Position numbers and translations under genes: made by a program. Below the pieces are notes generated by a model that worked only from the letters and a program-made list of their open reading frames with translations, was not told where the DNA came from and ran no database searches. Below are positions 9,901 to 16,341 of a DNA stretch of 64,000 nt, in pieces (the stretch's first letter is position 1; each line of letters opens with the position of its first letter). The stretch is from Flavobacterium alvei (GTDB taxonomy: Bacteria; Bacteroidota; Bacteroidia; Flavobacteriales; Flavobacteriaceae). The stretch is taken from contig NZ_PQVG01000001.1 in the NCBI RefSeq assembly GCF_002920895.1, positions 248,001 to 312,000 on the forward strand, given 5' to 3'.

Positions 9901-9981
9901 TTGCCCGGAAGCAATAAACACTAAGAAAAACAAACATATTGTCACTATGTTTTTCTTGTTTTTAAAATACTTGATTTTCAT
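6904..9981 (-). CDS. SusC/RagA-family TonB-dependent transporter (fructan locus)
   Basis: A 1025-residue outer-membrane TonB-dependent transporter that should import fructo-oligosaccharides together with the adjacent SusD. After a signal peptide (cleavage near IASGQ, about residue 26), residues about 30-108 form the carboxypeptidase-regulatory-like N-terminal extension, with GQPLPGANIIVEGS and GTSTDIDGKF. The plug domain at about 115-235 carries the SusC signatures GGTPGGNDSQIIIRG and EEIESIQVLKDGASAAIYG. The rest is a 22-strand barrel, ending in phenylalanine as usual for barrel insertion (FGINANF). It is the third gene of the operon, 72 bases after the GH32 stop. That gap contains a repeated decamer. 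Confidence 0.95.
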   Translation of the reverse strand: MKIKYFKNKKNIVTICLFFLVFIASGQQRQVNGSVLADDGQPLPGANIIVEGSKNGTSTDIDGKFKISVEEGANLIVSYLGYQDAKIKVSSKTTYSIKLQSSANSLSEVVVVGYTKEKKSDIAGAISVVKMADIAQETSPNILSNLQGRVAGLQINSGGTPGGNDSQIIIRGLTTVTSGSAPLWVIDGVQTTSSSSLNPEEIESIQVLKDGASAAIYGTSAANGVIVVTTKKGKKGVSEFSFKSEVIVNQLRDKISLLNSQQWADVEYQAQLGAGIATPTHPVLINNGSGFTIPQYLDSNGLQTASDTNWVNEITNQTVSNNTDFGYRKGTENLSLYTQLSYSEDNGVQRYTSYDRFNARINASYKFFKQRLTIGENFLYSQFNEVKANEFENAILQNPMLPVYSNLGDYATIITGGMQDKPNSVANLWSNRNNEQKNQRFLGNAYLDFKIMEGLVFNSTLNFDKGNYRFNTATEAFSAQGTIPSVFQNITTDDVDNDYLATIFTNTLKYDKVFGKHRLSLLGGIENSAREENFHNNQINGVNITDPAGYVVNANAQYKTLVGKVETFKISQFGSVKYIFDDRYILSGTVRRDGSSRFGENNKYGIFPSTSLAWNAKNEKFLTDNKSVSNLKLRASWGVNGNDQIADYAYLSSFVDNTVGNVVEFSDYNISGTGIGTSGGVLQSRQANPDLKWESTEQYNVGFDIGFLNERISLQSDFYIKTTNDLILRPIAMSINGESQPPLINAGSVSNKGFEAVLSYKSNPAKDFKYGIDFNYSMYDNNVESLDTDSNFLLNGVSITKKGSPIASFYGLIADGIFRTPEEVAVHAEQPGKGLGRIRFRDVNLDGKIDQFDRTIIGNPHPDFIYGINLNSSYKGFDLTLFFDGKQGNDLYNAQRAIGDFDYFSFNHNTNTLDAWTPSKANSNIPALSTLNSNNELQPSSYYVEDGSYIRLKTITVGYNFDKDFSKRFGMNKLRLYLVGQNLFSLTSFTGFDYEVSGLSAGGIGVAGYGIPHTKSMTFGINANF

Positions 9982-9997
9982 ATTTTTTATTGTTTAG

Positions 9998-10036
9998 TTG
10001 TTTGGTTATAAATTTGAATTGTTTGGTTGTTTGGTT
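9998..10036 (-). repeat. Three copies of AACCAAACAA in the susC leader
   Basis: Read on the plus strand, TTGTTTGGTT occurs at 9998-10007, 10019-10028 and 10027-10036 (the last two overlap by two bases). On the transcript this gives three AACCAAACAA copies in the 72 bases ahead of the susC start, with no Shine-Dalgarno sequence. A-rich unstructured leaders favour translation in Bacteroidota, so a role in susC translation is possible but unproven. Confidence 0.5.
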
Positions 10037-10053
10037 AGGTTGTTTTACATTGA

Positions 10054-11652
10054 TTATTTAATTTTTAGTTGGTTTATGGTTATGTTTTTTAATTCAAAAT
10101 CAGAATCTGCTTTTACTACAGAAAAAGATTCCATTGGTTTATCGGGAAAAAAGATTTCTGTCATAACCGTTTTTCCATTGTCATAAAAAACTTCTATCGA
10201 GGTTTTGTCAATAACCACCCTCACTTCAATCGAATTAAAATTGGAAGTAATGGGTGCTTTTGAAATTGTTTTGGCAAATTCATTGGAAAATGTTTTTTGA
10301 CTTGCATTTTTTCTGTTGATGTAAAAAAACTTTTCCTTTTTATTGATTCCAAAATAAACGGCATTGTTTTCTTTGTTGGAAAGGATAAAATCATAGTTGT
10401 CATCCTTTAAATTATTCATTGTGAAACGAATGTCAAATCTTGCCATATCTACTTTTGATTTGTCAACAATTACAGTAGTTTTATCAATGGTAAGCGGCTC
10501 TTTTTTGATTGTTTTCGAAATGTATTTATCCAATTCTTTTACCGGAAGCGAAACAATTCGATAATGTCCATCGGTGTTTATCAGCTTCAATTCTCGTGGA
10601 ATGGTTGTGCTGCCTCGCCAATTTTCGGTAGGAACTTTATCCGCATATTGCCAATTGGACATCCAACCCATAAACAATTTTCGACCATCGGAATTTGGGA
10701 CATTAGCCCAAGTAACTCCTGCATAATTGTCCTTGCCGTGATCCACCCACAAAGCGCCAAATTGGTTTAAATCTTGAAGGAATGAATCCCCAATTGAAAA
10801 AGTTTTCCCGTCAAAATCACCCACAAAATATTGAGTTGCCGATCCTCCATTTGGCCCACCGGGATTAATGCTTTGCAACAAAACCCATTTTGTTTCGGTA
10901 GAGCCTTCGACTTTCATCGGGAAAAAATCGGGACATTCCCAAGGAGCGCCGTGAACTCCCAGATTTTTGCCAAAACCAGAAGCCAATTCCCAATCGATTA
11001 AATTGGAAGAACGATAGATTTGAGTTTCCACATCAGCTGCCAAAACCATTATCCATTGGTTGTGAATGGCATCCCAAGTCATTTTGGGGTCTCTAAAATC
11101 TTTGATATTTGGATTTTTGATGACTGGATTATTCTTATATTTTGTCCAAGTCATTCCTTTGTCCAATGAATAAGCAATGGCTTGCGATTGAAAATCGATG
11201 GCTCCCGTTTTTGCTTTTGCAGCATCGTGATAGGTAAACATTGCCACGATTGGCGGATTTTCTTTGTTTCCAAATCCAGAGGTATTGTTGACATCAACAA
11301 CGGCACTTCCTGAAAAAATATAGCCCTTTTCATCTGGATAAAGTCCTGGTTTTTCTTCTTTCCAAGTTATCATATCTTTGCTCGTGGCGTGTCCCCAATG
11401 CATTGGTCCCCAAACATTATCATTGGGGTAATACTGAAAATACAAATGATACAAACCTTTATAGAAAAACATTCCGTTGGGATCGTTCATCCATCCGCTT
11501 TTGGGCGTAAAATGAAGGTTGGGTCTGTATAATTCTTCATTGGTCGCTACTTTTTCAGTAGTAGATTTAGTTGAACTACAGCCATTCATTGCAACCAATA
11601 TCAGGATGGCAACTATTGCTTTGAAAGCTTCTATTTTTGAAATATTCTTCAT
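10054..11652 (-). CDS. GH32 fructan hydrolase, lipoprotein
   Basis: A 532-residue glycoside hydrolase family 32 enzyme (levanase, inulinase or fructanase type) that cleaves beta-fructosyl bonds. All three catalytic motifs are intact: WMNDPNG at 54-60 with nucleophile Asp57, FRDP at 186-189 with transition-state stabiliser Asp188, and WECPDF at 238-243 with acid/base Glu239. A five-bladed propeller fills about residues 42-370, and a C-terminal beta-sandwich includes SIEVFYDNG. The signal peptide ends in lipobox Cys25 (AMNGC), so the protein is membrane-anchored; the following CSSTKS lacks the acidic run, so periplasmic placement is plausible. It starts 5 bases after the transporter gene. Exo or endo action and levan versus inulin preference cannot be read from the sequence. 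Confidence 0.93.
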   Translation of the reverse strand: MKNISKIEAFKAIVAILILVAMNGCSSTKSTTEKVATNEELYRPNLHFTPKSGWMNDPNGMFFYKGLYHLYFQYYPNDNVWGPMHWGHATSKDMITWKEEKPGLYPDEKGYIFSGSAVVDVNNTSGFGNKENPPIVAMFTYHDAAKAKTGAIDFQSQAIAYSLDKGMTWTKYKNNPVIKNPNIKDFRDPKMTWDAIHNQWIMVLAADVETQIYRSSNLIDWELASGFGKNLGVHGAPWECPDFFPMKVEGSTETKWVLLQSINPGGPNGGSATQYFVGDFDGKTFSIGDSFLQDLNQFGALWVDHGKDNYAGVTWANVPNSDGRKLFMGWMSNWQYADKVPTENWRGSTTIPRELKLINTDGHYRIVSLPVKELDKYISKTIKKEPLTIDKTTVIVDKSKVDMARFDIRFTMNNLKDDNYDFILSNKENNAVYFGINKKEKFFYINRKNASQKTFSNEFAKTISKAPITSNFNSIEVRVVIDKTSIEVFYDNGKTVMTEIFFPDKPMESFSVVKADSDFELKNITINQLKIK

Positions 11653-11657
11653 AATTC

Positions 11658-12980
11658 TTATTTATTGGTTAATCCTTTACTTACGTCTTCCAAAGAAATT
11701 CCTTTGGTTTCCGGCATCATAAAGAGTACAAACAGCAATTGAAAAACCATCATAAAGGCAAAAAAGGAAAATACGTTGCCAACACCAAAACTGGTGAAAA
11801 GAATAGGTACCATCGAAGGGATGATGGCTGCCAAGACCCAATGAACAGAACTACCAAAAGACTGTCCAGAAGCTCTCAAATGATTCGGGAATATTTCGGA
11901 AATAAATACCCAAATAACAGCTCCTTGTCCGATAGCGTGAGAGGCAATAAAAAGGAATAAAAATCCAGGTACTGCCAGTCCTGTCCAGTTTAGATAAAAT
12001 GAAGTGGCCACCATCGAAAGGGAGAAAATATAGCCAATGGAACCAAATAGCATCAATTTGCGTCTCCCCAATCTATCGATAAGATAGACGCCAATTAGGG
12101 TAAAAATTAAATTAATGAAACCTATTCCGATGCTACTCAACAAGGCCGTTTTCGCACCCAATCCAGCTTCTTCAAAAATTCTGGGAGCATAATATAAAAA
12201 TGCATTAATTCCAGATAATTGATTGAATGCCGCAATCAAGAAAACCAAGATTAATTGAAAACGGTATTTTTTCATAAAAATATTTTCGTTCAAAGGAGTG
12301 CTGTCACTGTTATTGCTTAAATCGTCCAAAATACTTTGAACATCTTCTTTGGAACCAATTTTTTCAAAAATAAGTTTTGCCTCTTCAATTCTAAGCATCG
12401 AATACAACCATCTTGGACTTTCAGGAATGCTAAATCCCATAAACGTATAAATCAAGGAAGGGAAAACCTGAACTCCAAGCATCCATCGCCAAGCGTTTAC
12501 ACCGACATCACTAAGAAGATAATTGGACAAAAAGGCGACAAGAATCCCCAACACGATATTAAATTGATACAATCCCACCAAACGTCCTCTATCTTTGGCT
12601 GGTGCAATTTCAGAAATATAGGCCGGTGCCGCAATGGTTGAAGCTCCAATGCCCAAACCTCCTAGAAATCTAAAAAAAGCAAATACAAATGGATCGTTTG
12701 AAAGTGCCGAACCTGCAGCCGAAATAGAAAACAAAATACCTATAATAAGTAATGTCTTTTTTCTACCTAATGTATTCGTTGGAATTCCTCCAAAAATAGC
12801 ACCTATTACCGTACCCCAAAGTGCCATTGCCATTACTACAGAACCGTGAAAAACATCGCTTGAATTCCATAGCAATTGAAGCGTTTTGTCTGCACCCGAA
12901 ATCACTACCGTATCGAAGCCAAATAGAAATCCTGCAAACGAAGCAATGACTGACCATCTCAAAATTTTATTATTCATCAT
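11658..12980 (-). CDS. MFS sugar transporter (sugar porter family), probable fructose importer
   Basis: A 440-residue inner-membrane permease with about 12 hydrophobic segments. It has sugar-porter signatures: a loop 2-3 GRKKTL element, DRGRLVGLYQ, PESPRWLY near the middle of the chain, GINAFLYYAPRIFEEAG in helix 7, DRLGRRKLM, and the terminal PETKGISLEDV. It should bring fructose from the periplasm into the cytoplasm, where the operon's fructokinase acts; the same pairing exists in the Bacteroides levan locus. It is the first gene of the operon and is preceded by 624 non-coding bases with a long direct repeat. The start at 12980 is followed by a second Met codon at 12977 that could equally be used. 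Fructose specificity is inferred from context. Confidence 0.88.
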   Translation of the reverse strand: MMNNKILRWSVIASFAGFLFGFDTVVISGADKTLQLLWNSSDVFHGSVVMAMALWGTVIGAIFGGIPTNTLGRKKTLLIIGILFSISAAGSALSNDPFVFAFFRFLGGLGIGASTIAAPAYISEIAPAKDRGRLVGLYQFNIVLGILVAFLSNYLLSDVGVNAWRWMLGVQVFPSLIYTFMGFSIPESPRWLYSMLRIEEAKLIFEKIGSKEDVQSILDDLSNNSDSTPLNENIFMKKYRFQLILVFLIAAFNQLSGINAFLYYAPRIFEEAGLGAKTALLSSIGIGFINLIFTLIGVYLIDRLGRRKLMLFGSIGYIFSLSMVATSFYLNWTGLAVPGFLFLFIASHAIGQGAVIWVFISEIFPNHLRASGQSFGSSVHWVLAAIIPSMVPILFTSFGVGNVFSFFAFMMVFQLLFVLFMMPETKGISLEDVSKGLTNK

Positions 12981-13057
12981 TTTGTGTTTTAATTATATCC
13001 AAATGTATTGTTAAACAGCAGTACAACGTTTTCGTAATGTATCCATTAACTTCAAAT

Positions 13058-13142
13058 TTGTTACATATAGTTCAAATAATTGATTTTTAGCTAATTACAA
13101 ACTAATTATTAGTGTAATGATATAGTATTGTTACATAAAGTT
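13058..13142 (-). repeat. Direct repeat pair, candidate HTCS operator of the fructan operon
   Basis: TTGTTACATATAGTT (13058-13072) and TTGTTACATAAAGTT (13128-13142) are identical at 14 of 15 positions, in the same orientation, and start 70 bases apart. The core TGTTACAT recurs once more at 16320-16327, upstream of the LamG-GH32 gene, with a weaker TGTTACAG at 16198-16205. The placement before two transcription units of the same locus fits binding sites of the AraC-type domain of the local HTCS. That role is inference. Confidence 0.5.
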
Positions 13143-13525
13143 ATGGTTTTGAAACAATAAATAAATTAAAAAACAGGTTTTAAATAATTTAAATCACTTG
13201 AAAATGGAGATACTGTTTTTTTATTGCTAAAAAGTTGTCATTATAACAATGGTTTGCTTCCAAAAACATTTTATTTAGTTGGGAAATAATGATGATTTCA
13301 CTTCAAAAGTTGGATAAAAAAGGTTTTAACTAAAGTCTAATTGATAAATAGGGTCCTAATTGAGTTTTGTGAAAGAAAAAAACATTTTAACCATTAATAA
13401 AATTAAGAGAATTAAGATTTATAGCGTTCATAATCTTCTTCATTGTATGAAAATTTGTTCTTTTATTTCTACTTTATTGGTGTAAAGAAAAAACATTAAA
13501 ACATTAAGAAAATCCAGTAGAAGCC

Positions 13526-13571
13526 AAAAAAAGATTGTATAATGATATTCAACAATACCATTATACAATCT
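13526..13571 (-). terminator. Terminator of the LamG-GH32 gene
   Basis: A perfect 13-bp stem (AGATTGTATAATG 13532-13544 with CATTATACAATCT 13559-13571) with a 14-base loop is followed on the minus strand by a T tract (A run 13526-13532). It begins 34 bases after the GH32 stop at 13605, so the downstream operon must have its own promoter. Confidence 0.8.
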
Positions 13572-13604
13572 ATTAATAAGGAGAGAGAGATACTTTATCA
13601 GATA

Positions 13605-16142
13605 CTATTCCACAATTATTTTGGCATCAAACAATTCGTTTTTCAACAAACCTTTGATGACATAAACACCACGGATGGCTTGACTTCCATTGTCCATTAT
13701 ACCATCCCAATGAACGATTGAATTATCGGCATCGAGCAATTTATCAATCTTTTTCACTGGAAAACCTGTTATGTCAAAGATATATCCATAAACAGGAGTT
13801 GATTCAGCAATATTACTAAATTTAATGTTGAAATTGACACTTGACGGATTCGGATAAACAAGGGGATGAATAATTACTTCAGTTTTTTTTTCGCTAAGTT
13901 TTGCGACAGAAGCTGTTCCGCCACCTTGAATGTTGTAAATTTTCAAATCGGTTGCTGTTGCCGAGCCGCCTTGGGCATACAAATCAATCAAGTTATTGGC
14001 AGTCGAAGGAAAAGAGCGGGTTGCAAAAGCCAATTCTTCATTGACAAAAACTTCGATTACCGAAGCATCGACAAAAATTCTCCAATTGATGTTTCCAGCA
14101 GGCAACACATAATTGGTAGATTGATTCGACAGTGGAACACCTGTTAATATGGAAGATTTACTTCTATCCACAACAAAACTACTGGTGGCAAAATCATAGT
14201 AAATTAAGGTTTGTTCGCCTGTAGCCGTGTTTTTATTTAGGGAAAAACCAACTTTTGAAGTCGTTCCTGGATTAATGGTCGCCACGATTTCATATTGAGA
14301 TCCCGTGGAGTTATTCAAAACATTTGAGCTGTTTTGATCAAAAACTACATTGGTAAAATTTTTCGAAGTTCCTCTAAGACTCAATAAATTGGGATGAGGC
14401 ACTTGTTTTATTTTGCCATTGACCAATGTCCAAACCCTAGGCAAACTAAATGTGTGCGCCCAGCCTTGCTCTTTGTGTTTTGCAGAAGTAACGCCGTCCG
14501 GTATAATTCCTATGGCGGTCAAATTTCCGTTGGCATCAGGATGAATGGAAGGGGATAATAATTGATTGATTACATCCAATCGTTCCGGAACGGGATTGTC
14601 CCTGACGAATTGCGCCCCATTAAAATTCCCTGTCCAATACAAGGCATTGGCATTGGGAAGTTTGTTGATTAGTACAATTGATTTGGAACCAAAATTATAA
14701 TAAATGGGCATTTCCCAAAAATCGCCAGTGCCATCTACCGAAGGATTTCCTTCCAACATTGTGCCTTGTGGAGACCAGTTTTTAAAATCGGATGAAGTCG
14801 ATTTGTACAAATACAATCCTCCTCTTGAGCTACCACTTCTTAAACCTGTTCCCACCATCATATACCATTCTGAATTGTGTTGAAACACGAATGGATCTCT
14901 AAAATCGGCATTGGCAGAAGTTGTTGGCGCGTTGGGAATTATGGCAGTCGGATTTTTTGTCCAAGTATCATAAGGTGCGGTGGAAGTTGCTAGTCCAATG
15001 GCCGCTTTCGATTTATTGACACCAGTATAAAAAATATAGGGTTGACCACCGCTAATAATGGCGTGTCCCGACCAAATTCCCACTTCGTCAAATCCGGGTT
15101 GAGGCCATAAAACTTGTGCTTTTTCCTCCCAGTTGATCAAATCACTGCTCACATAATGCCCCCAATTGATGTGTTCCAAATAAGGCCCATTCAAATTTCT
15201 TTGACTAAATATATGGTATTTGTTGTCGATATAAAGTAATCCGTGGGATTCATTGGTCCAGCCAGCCGATGGCAGCAAATGGTATTTTGGACGATGAATA
15301 TCATTGGCAAATCGGGCAGTCGGGATTTTCAAATCGGGGTTTGAAGGCGTGTATTTCGTATATTGGGCAAGTATTTCGTTGGCGGTCAATTCTTTATTCC
15401 AAAGGGCAACTTGGTCGATGGCACCGGTTAATCCATTGGTGTCGAATCCGGCAATTGTTTTGGATTTGGATTCTTTTCCGATATAAATCGTGGCATTGTT
15501 ATCCCATAATAGTGTACCAGCATCAAACGTGGTGCTTTTAATTTGAACGCCATTCAAATACAAGGAAGCCGAACCGTTTGAAGCATTGATGTTTAAGGCA
15601 ATAAAACTCCACTTTTTTAAGGCGACTTCTTGGTCTGATACTATTTGAATTACATTGGTTCCCACTTTAAATTGTCCGATAACTCTTCCGTGATGATTGA
15701 TTCCCAAGGCAACGCCCGAACTGTTGGACGTGTTGACATTGGAAAAAATGGCTGCGTTCGTGTTTTCGGTAATTGGGTCCAAATCTTTTCTTTGAACAGG
15801 AAAAGCAGAAGGCGCAATCCAGCCGGAGACGCACACTTTTGCCGTAGGATAAGTGGTGCTCGCATTTCCAGTGGCCCAGCCATAAAAACCATTCACTCGA
15901 AGCGCATTGCCTTCGACACCCCCAATTCGTTCAGCAGATCCTGAAGAACCATTGATGGAAAAACTCGCATTGGTCTTGGTTTCCGACACTGATTGTCCGG
16001 AGGTTTCGTTAAAATTAAACGACAAAAGTTCAGTAGCCACATTGGATGGTGGAATCGGGTTTGGAGTCGGGCTTGGGTCATTTTGTGATTTGCATCCCAA
16101 AAGAACAAGTCCCGACAGGATAATTGTATTCAGCTTTTTCAT
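13605..16142 (-). CDS. LamG-GH32 protein with variant nucleophile, lipobox and T9SS C-terminal domain
   Basis: This 845-residue protein has a lipobox signal (LVLLGC, Cys17) and a Pro-rich linker. A LamG/concanavalin-like domain fills about 41-265, then a GH32 propeller plus beta-sandwich from about 280 to 740. A T9SS type A sorting domain runs from about 762 (VYPNPS) to 845. In the GH32 part FRDP is intact (Asp416) and the acid/base is present as WEMP (Glu477). The first motif reads WTNESHG at 295-301 instead of WMNDPNG, so the usual nucleophile Asp is Glu298. It may be an active variant, an altered activity, or a fructan-binding protein. A lipobox together with a T9SS domain is also odd. It lies between the HTCS gene and the operon and has its own terminator. 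Confidence 0.85.
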   Translation of the reverse strand: MKKLNTIILSGLVLLGCKSQNDPSPTPNPIPPSNVATELLSFNFNETSGQSVSETKTNASFSINGSSGSAERIGGVEGNALRVNGFYGWATGNASTTYPTAKVCVSGWIAPSAFPVQRKDLDPITENTNAAIFSNVNTSNSSGVALGINHHGRVIGQFKVGTNVIQIVSDQEVALKKWSFIALNINASNGSASLYLNGVQIKSTTFDAGTLLWDNNATIYIGKESKSKTIAGFDTNGLTGAIDQVALWNKELTANEILAQYTKYTPSNPDLKIPTARFANDIHRPKYHLLPSAGWTNESHGLLYIDNKYHIFSQRNLNGPYLEHINWGHYVSSDLINWEEKAQVLWPQPGFDEVGIWSGHAIISGGQPYIFYTGVNKSKAAIGLATSTAPYDTWTKNPTAIIPNAPTTSANADFRDPFVFQHNSEWYMMVGTGLRSGSSRGGLYLYKSTSSDFKNWSPQGTMLEGNPSVDGTGDFWEMPIYYNFGSKSIVLINKLPNANALYWTGNFNGAQFVRDNPVPERLDVINQLLSPSIHPDANGNLTAIGIIPDGVTSAKHKEQGWAHTFSLPRVWTLVNGKIKQVPHPNLLSLRGTSKNFTNVVFDQNSSNVLNNSTGSQYEIVATINPGTTSKVGFSLNKNTATGEQTLIYYDFATSSFVVDRSKSSILTGVPLSNQSTNYVLPAGNINWRIFVDASVIEVFVNEELAFATRSFPSTANNLIDLYAQGGSATATDLKIYNIQGGGTASVAKLSEKKTEVIIHPLVYPNPSSVNFNIKFSNIAESTPVYGYIFDITGFPVKKIDKLLDADNSIVHWDGIMDNGSQAIRGVYVIKGLLKNELFDAKIIVE

Positions 16143-16284
16143 TTCTTTCTAATTTTAGATAAAATTACCAGAAAGTCAACCGGAACAAGTTAGGTAATGT
16201 TACAGTTAACCGATTTATTCATAAAAAAAAGCTAACTCCAATTAATACAAGGCTTTAAAGAGGATTAAAAACAAAGAAACCATT

Positions 16285-16308
16285 AAAAAAAACACTAAAA
16301 ATGGTGTT
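16285..16308 (-). terminator. Weak hairpin terminator after the fructan HTCS gene
   Basis: AACAC (16291-16295) and GTGTT (16304-16308) form a short stem followed on the minus strand by a T tract (A run 16285-16292). It is 34 bases past the HTCS stop. The 5-bp stem is weak, so partial read-through into the LamG-GH32 gene is likely. Confidence 0.4.
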
Positions 16309-16341
16309 ATGTATAAAAATGTTACATCGTTATAGTACCAA

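Larger units (their letters stand above)
12981..13604. other. Non-coding region upstream of the fructan operon
   Basis: This 624-base AT-rich stretch has no convincing reading frame. From right to left, which is the direction of transcription, it holds the terminator of the LamG-GH32 gene (13526-13571), about 350 bases with only ATTAAG-rich sequence that I cannot explain, and two near-identical 15-base direct repeats (13058-13072 and 13128-13142). These lie 78 and 148 bases ahead of the transporter start. The region is the obvious place for the operon promoter and HTCS binding. No promoter with both boxes and a sensible leader length could be picked. Confidence 0.6.

Noticed and set aside
13000..13026. 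TACATTTG (minus strand, 13007-13000) with TTG at 13026-13024 as promoter of the fructan operon
   Set aside because: The boxes are only 16 bases apart, and the leader would be only about 10-15 bases before the start at 12980. Chance matches are frequent in DNA this rich in A and T.
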